The notes under the pieces are model-generated. The model saw only the letters and a list, made by a program, of their open reading frames with translations. It had not been told where the DNA came from and searched no databases. Both the position numbers and the translations under genes were made by a program. From Bacteroidales bacterium (GTDB taxonomy: Bacteria; Bacteroidota; Bacteroidia; Bacteroidales; WCHB1-69): 37,884 nucleotides of DNA. How positions within the stretch are numbered: position 1 is the stretch's first letter; each line of letters starts with the position of its first letter. The stretch lies in contig JAEEQA010000015.1 of the NCBI GenBank assembly GCA_016285085.1, forward strand, positions 1 to 37,884, read 5' to 3'. Shown here one piece after another: positions 33,252 to 37,884 of this stretch.

Positions 33252-34418
33252 ATGAAAAAAATCATTTCACTTACGCTTTGCATCCTGTTCTTTCTCGCGA
33301 TAGGAAAGACAGCTTTCGGTCTTGATATTCAGCCGATTGACGCAAGGTGTAACCAATACACCCTTTCCTGCCATATCGACGGGGATTCGTTGCACATCAC
33401 CGGTAATTGCACTTTCATTTACGACAATAATTTTCAGGAAAATAATTATTTATTGCTGTCGGAAGCCATTCATATCCAGTCTCTTGATATCAGCAACTAC
33501 CAGCGTATCGGCGACACACTCACTTTCTCAAACCATCCTCCACAAATCACATTCAGCTATACAGTATCGCTTGCCGACTACCGCACCGCCGATGGCGCCA
33601 TCGTGCTAAGGCGAGAGGGCAATTGGTACCCGCACCGAAACGGCGAACTGCTGACCGCGGAGGTTCACCTAAACGCTGACGGCTACTATATGATTGGCGG
33701 CAGCGAGTCCCAGCCCTCATTCGAACTACACATTCTCCTGTTACCCAAGGAGAAATACGAGCGCCGCGCAGAGATGAATGCGGTGCGACCGTTTTTCTTC
33801 TACCATCTTAAAGAGGATACCACAGCCCATCCCGAAGCATTCTACCGCGAGTTTATGGAGTCGTACAGCTTTTATAGCACTTTCTTCGGTGACACGCTTT
33901 CGTGCCTGCCTATGGAAATTGTTGAGATTGGCGACCCTCAGTTCGTCATGTGCCAATCTCTGCGTGACATGATTATTTTCGGTCCGTGGTTCTTGCAGGT
34001 TTACAATATGATGCCCGATTTTTCATGGGTACCGCATGAGGTCGCGCACCAATGGTGGGGAAACAGCCTCTTCTTTGAGCATCGCGATTATGCGCTGAGC
34101 GAGAGCCTTACGGAATACATTAAGTTGCAATTCCTCAAAAGCCGCCATCTCGGGTACGACGAACAGATGGAGTACTACCAGACCGTGAGCGACCAAGCCA
34201 CGGAACACTTGCCCATCGCCGACATCCACAACGTGGAAGGGCAGGATGCGTCCATCGCCATCTACCATACTGCACCCCTGCGATTGGAGAAGACACAAGG
34301 AGTTGATACGCCCTCTTTATTGAAAAAACTATATCAAAACAGAAAAGGAACGTTGGTCAGCCGGGAGGTCTTCCTCCGAGAATGTGGCAAGCTGCGGGAA
34401 TGGCTGTACGAAAAATAA
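33252..34418 (+). CDS. M1-like metallopeptidase, secreted
   Basis: 388 residues from the ATG at 33252. A signal peptide (KKIISLTLCILFFLAIGKTAFG) leads into a beta-rich N-terminal domain. The zinc site HEVAHQWWG (His262, Glu263, His266) is followed by Glu284 in LSESLTEY, 17 residues later and one fewer than the usual 18. The aminopeptidase GAMEN motif is not evident, so exopeptidase action is uncertain. The C-terminal helical domain of full M1 aminopeptidases is missing or very short. It is followed after 8 bp by a beta-barrel gene and may form an operon with it. Confidence 0.82.
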   Translation: MKKIISLTLCILFFLAIGKTAFGLDIQPIDARCNQYTLSCHIDGDSLHITGNCTFIYDNNFQENNYLLLSEAIHIQSLDISNYQRIGDTLTFSNHPPQITFSYTVSLADYRTADGAIVLRREGNWYPHRNGELLTAEVHLNADGYYMIGGSESQPSFELHILLLPKEKYERRAEMNAVRPFFFYHLKEDTTAHPEAFYREFMESYSFYSTFFGDTLSCLPMEIVEIGDPQFVMCQSLRDMIIFGPWFLQVYNMMPDFSWVPHEVAHQWWGNSLFFEHRDYALSESLTEYIKLQFLKSRHLGYDEQMEYYQTVSDQATEHLPIADIHNVEGQDASIAIYHTAPLRLEKTQGVDTPSLLKKLYQNRKGTLVSREVFLRECGKLREWLYEK

Positions 34419-34426
34419 TAATAGTA

Positions 34427-34951
34427 ATGAACAAACGCCGTATCTTCCTCTGCATTCTCGCCTGCCTCCTCATGGGCATTGCCTTCACCTCCAAAGCCCA
34501 GAGTCCCTACAAGCACAGCATCGGGGTCACGCTCGGTACCGCACAGGCCGTGGGTTTCAAAACCTTCCCGACCGACCACTTCGCCATCCAGCTCGACCTC
34601 GGAACCAAATACACCTACGTCTATGGCTCTCACCTGTGGACGTTTGAGCTGGCGCCGAATTTCATGTACGAAGGCCGGTTGATCGGAGGCTTGTACGGCT
34701 TTGTGGGAGGAGGCGGAAGCATCGGCTACTGCTGGAAAAACTATCACTATTTCAACGCTTGGGGAGAGACGTCAAGCCGCAACAACGCCAAAGGCGGCCT
34801 CAACGGCTTCTTCGGCATGGAGTACAAATTTGCCATACCCCTCACCCTGCAGTTCGATTTCCGCCCGGGCTACCGATGTATCTTCAACAAGGGATTCTCC
34901 GAGCATTGCTTCGACTGGGGCCTGAATTTTGGCCTGCGGTACACGTTCTGA
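34427..34951 (+). CDS. Outer membrane beta-barrel protein
   Basis: 174 residues from the ATG at 34427. A signal peptide (IFLCILACLLMGIAFTSKAQ) is followed by alternating hydrophobic/polar strands rich in Tyr, Phe and Gly, and the chain ends in GLRYTF with a terminal Phe, as outer membrane barrels do. About eight strands are plausible. It resembles OmpW/OmpA-like small porins in length but no family is recognised. It begins 8 bp after the M1-like gene. Confidence 0.75.
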   Translation: MNKRRIFLCILACLLMGIAFTSKAQSPYKHSIGVTLGTAQAVGFKTFPTDHFAIQLDLGTKYTYVYGSHLWTFELAPNFMYEGRLIGGLYGFVGGGGSIGYCWKNYHYFNAWGETSSRNNAKGGLNGFFGMEYKFAIPLTLQFDFRPGYRCIFNKGFSEHCFDWGLNFGLRYTF

Positions 34952-34967
34952 CAACAGCCTCGTGCCG

Positions 34968-35417
34968 TCACTTGCTCTTGACGAGGCGTACCGCTCGCCA
35001 ACTGCACTGTTCAACAGGGCCCACGCCGAACATGGTCGGGTTGAAGTTGCAAGACCATGATTTCCCCAATTCCCCGATGGTGGATGTCCAATAGTTGCCA
35101 TGTCTTCCTACCTGCCAATCGCCCTTGCAGTCGCGGAATCCCGATGCCGGCAGGAAAATGGAGTTGCCATTACTCCCCGTCACCTTATAGCCTTTGCGGG
35201 TCCATGTCCAACTGCATTTCTCCACCAGCTCGTCGAACTGTGCTCTTGTGGGGAGGCTGTCGCCATACGTCAGAAAAGCAGCATCGAAAGAAAGCATTTC
35301 CGACTCGTTTGCATCTTTCCAAAGGGTACCGCTCGGCAAGCCCAAGTCCACGTACTGCTGCGCGTTCATTGTCAATGCCATCAGGCACATCGTGATAGTT
35401 AAAAGGATTTTTTTCAT
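34968..35417 (-). CDS. Secreted Fibrobacter-type major paralogous domain protein
   Basis: 149 residues. A signal peptide (ILLTITMCLMALTMNAQ) precedes YVDLGLPSGTLWKDANE, the hallmark start of the domain that expands in Fibrobacter and many Bacteroidetes (Fib_succ_major). LPTRAQFDELVEKCSWTW, SIFLPASGFRD and YWTSTI complete the domain; the final WRAVRLVK matches the usual end. The protein is one domain only; its ligand is unknown. It is convergent with the beta-barrel gene, 16 bp apart. Confidence 0.85.
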   Translation of the reverse strand: MKKILLTITMCLMALTMNAQQYVDLGLPSGTLWKDANESEMLSFDAAFLTYGDSLPTRAQFDELVEKCSWTWTRKGYKVTGSNGNSIFLPASGFRDCKGDWQVGRHGNYWTSTIGELGKSWSCNFNPTMFGVGPVEQCSWRAVRLVKSK

Positions 35418-35443
35418 GGTTTGGGATTTTATTTAAACGAGGG

Positions 35444-35451
35444 CAAAATTA
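35444..35451 (-). promoter_or_regulatory. Putative -7 element of the Fib_succ-type gene
   Basis: The minus strand reads TAATTTTG (TAnnTTTG), 26 nt before the ATG at 35417. Confidence 0.5.
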
Positions 35452-35474
35452 CGAAAAAAATTCAGAAATAGTTG

Positions 35475-35482
35475 TACTTTTG
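35475..35482 (+). promoter_or_regulatory. Putative -7 element of ogt; implies a nearly leaderless transcript
   Basis: TACTTTTG matches TAnnTTTG and ends only 7 nt before the ATG at 35490, so the transcript should start at or next to the start codon. Confidence 0.55.
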
Positions 35483-35489
35483 CGGCGAC

Positions 35490-36002
35490 ATGAATTATAC
35501 AGCTCATTACTCCTCCCCTATCGGCGGCATCACGCTCGCCAGCGACGGCGCCGCACTCACCGGATTGTGGTTCGATGGGCAGAAACACTTTGCCGCCACA
35601 CTTGCTGGCGCTCCCTTTGAGAAACCTGATTTACCTGTTTTTGCGGAAACTCGCCACTGGCTTGACCTCTATTTTGCCGGCCAATGTCCCGACTTCACCC
35701 CGCCGCTCGCCCCGACGGGAACACCGTTCCAGCAAAAGGTCTGGAACATCCTTCTCGACATACCTTACGGAAAGACAACGACCTACGGGGAAATTGCCAA
35801 ACGAATTGTAGAGACGTTTCATGAAACGTCCCTACGCCCTGCCCACATGTCACCCCAGGCTGTCGGAGGCGCAGTGGGTCGTAATCCCGTCAGCCTCATC
35901 ATCCCCTGTCACCGTGTGGTCGGTGCCGACGGCTCGTTGACTGGTTACGCGGGCGGTTTAGAAAGGAAATCGTGGCTGTTGCGGAAGGAACGCGGTTGGT
36001 GA
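35490..36002 (+). CDS. ogt: Methylated-DNA-[protein]-cysteine S-methyltransferase
   Basis: 170 residues. It repairs O6-alkylguanine by moving the alkyl group to its own Cys140 in the IIPCHRVVG motif. TPFQQKVWNILLDIPYGKTTTYGEIAKRI is the DNA-binding helix region and QAVGGAVGRNP the Asn hinge. Between them, at residues 107-115 (VETFHETSL), a 28-bp palindrome is inserted in frame, lengthening the loop before the hinge. The loop may tolerate it since length varies there in the family. The start at 35490 is set by the -7 element at 35475-35482; the in-frame ATG at 35472 lies upstream of it. Confidence 0.93.
   Translation: MNYTAHYSSPIGGITLASDGAALTGLWFDGQKHFAATLAGAPFEKPDLPVFAETRHWLDLYFAGQCPDFTPPLAPTGTPFQQKVWNILLDIPYGKTTTYGEIAKRIVETFHETSLRPAHMSPQAVGGAVGRNPVSLIIPCHRVVGADGSLTGYAGGLERKSWLLRKERGW
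35808..35835. repeat. 28-bp palindrome inserted in frame in ogt
   Basis: The arms GTAGAGACGTTTCA and TGAAACGTCCCTAC are reverse complements with one mismatch. It resembles REP-like palindromes of Bacteroidetes with GTAGnGACG edges. It starts exactly on a codon boundary of ogt. A degraded relative is at 11578-11605. Confidence 0.75.
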
Positions 36003-36096
36003 GAAACGCGATGTTTTCAAAGCAGTGACTTCTTGAATTCCTGAAAGGGGAACCGAATTCTTCAATAAACCTTTGTCGGTTTCAAGACCTTCCGCC

Positions 36097-36630
36097 TTAT
36101 TTGACAATTCTCCACTCCCCTGGCTGGAGGTCACCCAGGCCGAGGTCGCCGATTTGGACGCGGATGAGCCGCAGGGTGGGGAAGCCGACTGCTGCGGTCA
36201 TGTGGCGCACCTGGCGGTTCTTGCCTTCGGTGAGGGTAAGGCGCACCCAGCTGGTGGGGATGCTGGCGCGGTAGCGGATGGGCGGCACGCGCTCCCAGAG
36301 GTTCTCCGGCGGCAGCGCCTTTTCCGCGGTGCAGGGGCGGGTGCGGTAGCCTTTGATGACAACACCCTTGGCCAGTTTCTGCAAAGCCTCCTCGGTGATT
36401 TCGCCGTCCACTTGGGCGAGGTAGGTGCGCGGGTGGGCGTTCTTCGGATCCAGCAGCCGCTTGACCAGCCGTCCGTCGTCGGTCAGCAGTAAGGCGCCCT
36501 CGCTGTCGTGGTCCAGCCGTCCCGCGGCATAGACTCCGGGCGGGAAACCGAACTCGTCGAGGGCCCGATGGCCGCCCTCGGGCGTAAACTGACTCAGCAC
36601 CCCGTAGGGTTTATTGAACAAGATGACCAT
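36097..36630 (-). CDS. Pseudouridine synthase of the RsuA/RluE family
   Basis: 177 residues. It isomerises a uridine in rRNA to pseudouridine. The chain opens with the catalytic-domain strand VILFNKPYGVLSQF and the catalytic Asp is in GRLDHDSEG (Asp40). The conserved end KNRQVRHMTAAVGFPTLRLIRVQIG is present. There is no S4 RNA-binding domain, and the short length fits RluE (23S position 2457) better than RsuA or RluB; the exact target is inference. Monocistronic, behind a -7 element at 36676-36683. Confidence 0.88.
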   Translation of the reverse strand: MVILFNKPYGVLSQFTPEGGHRALDEFGFPPGVYAAGRLDHDSEGALLLTDDGRLVKRLLDPKNAHPRTYLAQVDGEITEEALQKLAKGVVIKGYRTRPCTAEKALPPENLWERVPPIRYRASIPTSWVRLTLTEGKNRQVRHMTAAVGFPTLRLIRVQIGDLGLGDLQPGEWRIVK

Positions 36631-36675
36631 AATCTGCTTTCCTGTTTAACGTTCCTTGTGAGGATTTTTGAGGTG

Positions 36676-36683
36676 CAAAGATA
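36676..36683 (-). promoter_or_regulatory. Putative -7 element of the pseudouridine synthase gene
   Basis: The minus strand reads TATCTTTG (TAnnTTTG), 45 nt before the ATG at 36630. Confidence 0.55.
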
Positions 36684-36718
36684 AGAAAATTTACAAAAAC
36701 AGATGTCAGAAATCGCGG

Positions 36719-36910
36719 CATGCGCTGGATCTCGCATGTCCGCAAGCTGTCGCCAGAGGGATTGAATATCCCTTGCGCTGCCGCGGGCATCCGAGCAAAC
36801 AAAAAGGACATCGCTTCCGCGATGCCTCCTAATTGTTTCCCGTCAGCCTTACGTCCGCAAGCAGACGACGGCTTCCTGTAAACAATTAAGGCGACACTTT
36901 TCGTGTCGCC
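36719..36910 (-). other. Structured region downstream of tRNA-Ser, candidate non-coding RNA
   Basis: Five hairpins in 190 nt: CATGCG/CGCATG (36719-36738), AGGGAT/ATCCCT (36757-36773), CATCGC/GCGATG (36809-36824), a compound stem closed by AATTGTTT/AAACAATT (36831-36887) enclosing AGCC/GGCT and a CGTC..GACG stem, and GGCGACAC/GTGTCGCC (36890-36910). Minus-strand reading is favoured: one position is a G-U pair there but a C-A mismatch on the plus strand, and two loops are GNRA-like (GGAA, GAAAA) only on the minus strand. No protein frame is convincing. Confidence 0.45.
36801..36826 (-). terminator. Likely terminator of the tRNA-Ser transcript
   Basis: On the minus strand GCATCGC, loop GGAA and GCGATG are followed by TCC and a TTTTT run. 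The stem is strong and the T run is directly behind it. Confidence 0.55.
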
Positions 36911-36920
36911 TTTTTGCTTG

Positions 36921-37007
36921 CGGAGAGTGAGGGATTCGAACCCCCGGAACCCCGAAGGGTTCAACAGATTTCGAGTCTGCCCCGATCGACCACTCTGGCA
37001 ACTCTCC
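36921..37007 (-). tRNA. tRNA-Ser (anticodon CGA)
   Basis: 87 nt. Acceptor stem GGAGAGT/ACTCTCC, anticodon stem GCAGA/TCTGT with loop CTCGAAA (anticodon CGA), a long variable arm (AACCCTTCGGGGTT) typical of serine tRNA, and TTCGAATC in the T arm. Discriminator G; CCA is not encoded. TACTTTTG at 37014-37021 (minus) is the likely -7 element. Confidence 0.96.
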
Positions 37008-37013
37008 AAGCGG

Positions 37014-37021
37014 CAAAAGTA
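37014..37021 (-). promoter_or_regulatory. Putative -7 element of tRNA-Ser
   Basis: The minus strand reads TACTTTTG, matching TAnnTTTG, 6 nt before the tRNA 5' end. Confidence 0.55.
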
Positions 37022-37170
37022 CAAAAAAATTCGTTGCCGGAAATACAAAATTTCTTGCTGTTTATCAATAAGTTATTATATTCTGCGATACGCTGGGATG
37101 CTCGGAATTCGTAACAATGACAGGATTTATGACGCAACACATCACATCCATGCCGGATAAATCACAGCCC

Positions 37171-37860
37171 CTACCAACAGCCGCCTTCAATCACCTGGTT
37201 GATGAAGTCATTGACGGGCTTGGCCTCGCGGAAGACCGACACCACATAGTCCAACAAACGCTCTTCCGTCCCTAACACAATGTCGTCGGGCAGCGGTGCC
37301 GCAATGGTGAACGTCTTGAGTTTCAAATATTCGGCGTGAGGGTCGTCCTGCGGGTAGCCGTTCGGCACTTTCTTCAACTTGGCGTTGTCCTCCCAATGGT
37401 AGTACTTGTCCGCAGCCTTGACAGCGGCGGCGAACAGCTCCGGCTCGGTGTGGATGCGGTCGCGGATGGCGATGGCCAGCGACGGCGTGGGGTTGTACAA
37501 GCCCGCCGCCAACATGTTCCCGAAGGAATAATCCTCCGACTCCAACGGCTCCAGATGGAAGTAGTAGCCCGCATAGCCCGACTTCTTGCCGTGAGGACAC
37601 AGGTACGCCCCCATGTGCGTCTTGTACGGAATCTTGTACTTTGAAAACCGCATATCCTTGTAAATACGGTAGGTACAGTCGGGAATGGTCAAGTCCTTCA
37701 CCGAGGGATCGAACTTGCCGGTTTCCACAATCAGCTTTTCCGCAAACTGGTTGAAATGCGCCTGCGCCCGCTGGTACTCGGCCTTGTGCGCCTGAAACCA
37801 CTCGCGGTCGTTGTGGCGCATCAGCGCGTCCAAAAAGGTTAGTATTTCTTTCATAGTCAT
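37171..37860 (-). CDS. DUF2461 family protein
   Basis: 229 residues. The N-terminus EILTFLDALMRHNDREWFQAHKAEY is the DUF2461 hallmark (short helix, then N-R-WF). YRIYKDMRFSKYKIPYKTHMGAYL and GYYFHLEPLESEDYSFGNMLAAG follow. The family is widespread and has no established function that I know of; it is sometimes annotated as TIGR02453. Two Met codons at residues 1 and 3 are possible starts. Its upstream leader begins with the TAACCCCTATACCC repeat tract and continues off the window. Confidence 0.92.
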   Translation of the reverse strand: MTMKEILTFLDALMRHNDREWFQAHKAEYQRAQAHFNQFAEKLIVETGKFDPSVKDLTIPDCTYRIYKDMRFSKYKIPYKTHMGAYLCPHGKKSGYAGYYFHLEPLESEDYSFGNMLAAGLYNPTPSLAIAIRDRIHTEPELFAAAVKAADKYYHWEDNAKLKKVPNGYPQDDPHAEYLKLKTFTIAAPLPDDIVLGTEERLLDYVVSVFREAKPVNDFINQVIEGGCW

Positions 37861-37884
37861 ATAGGGGTTAGGGTATAGGGGTTA
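37861..37884. repeat. GGGGTTAGGGTATAGGGG tract at the right edge
   Basis: The same simple unit as in the spacers of the division cluster (11465, 13102, 15888), again directly upstream of a minus-strand start codon. It is cut by the window edge. Confidence 0.5.

Noticed and set aside
36611..37048. A 145-codon minus-strand frame running over tRNA-Ser and the hairpin region
   Set aside because: It covers a complete tRNA and several palindromes and shows no protein-like pattern.

Overview
The window comes from a Bacteroidota chromosome, most likely order Bacteroidales and probably an uncultured or host-associated lineage. Three things point there. Many genes carry the Bacteroidetes -7 promoter element TAnnTTTG a short distance upstream. 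One protein ends in a type IX secretion (Por) sorting domain. The protein set (S46 dipeptidyl-peptidase, FtsL/FtsI/MraY of Bacteroidetes type, meso-DAP type MurE, a Fibrobacter-type paralogous domain protein) fits as well. Ribosome-binding sites are weak throughout, as usual for this phylum.

Layout. (1) 1-6.2 kb is accessory DNA: a partial phospholipase-D-like gene, a DUF4143 ATPase flanked by a 110-bp direct repeat of that gene's 5' end, an overlapping pair of nucleotide-modification-associated proteins (Nmad2/Nmad3), and an AAA ATPase divergent from a WYL-domain regulator, with two identical palindromic operators between them. This looks like a defence or DNA-modification island. (2) 6.4-8.4 kb holds lpxD and lpxC of lipid A synthesis. 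LpxC lacks the FabZ domain normally fused to it in this order, and its stop codon overlaps that of ftsW. (3) 17.3-8.4 kb, minus strand, is the front half of the division and cell wall cluster: mraZ, rsmH, ftsL, ftsI, murE, mraY, a murD reduced to its C-terminal domain, and ftsW. The cluster stops at ftsW; murG, murC, ftsQ, ftsA and ftsZ are absent here. (4) 17.7-24.9 kb, plus strand: an AddB-like nuclease, a T9SS cargo protein, a long-chain acyl-CoA synthetase and glutamate formimidoyltransferase/cyclodeaminase. (5) 24.9-29.6 kb: an AlgX-like SGNH protein, tRNA-Phe, an S46 peptidase and a sigma-70-like factor. (6) 29.7-32.3 kb is a low-GC island of unrecognised small genes organised around two copies of a ~100-bp nested palindromic region, ending in a frameshifted gene. 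(7) 32.4-37.9 kb: an AlkD-like DNA alkylation repair protein, an M1-type metallopeptidase, an outer membrane beta-barrel protein, a Fib_succ-type secreted protein, ogt, rluE, tRNA-Ser with a highly structured downstream region, and a DUF2461 gene cut only at its upstream leader.

The strongest leads are the orphan MurD C-terminal domain kept in frame inside an otherwise tight operon, the array of six GG dinucleotides at exact 10-bp phase between mraZ and the nuclease gene, the Nmad2/Nmad3 and WYL/AAA island, and the duplicated palindromic regions of the 30-32 kb island. All functional calls rest on reading the sequence and recalling families; no search was run.
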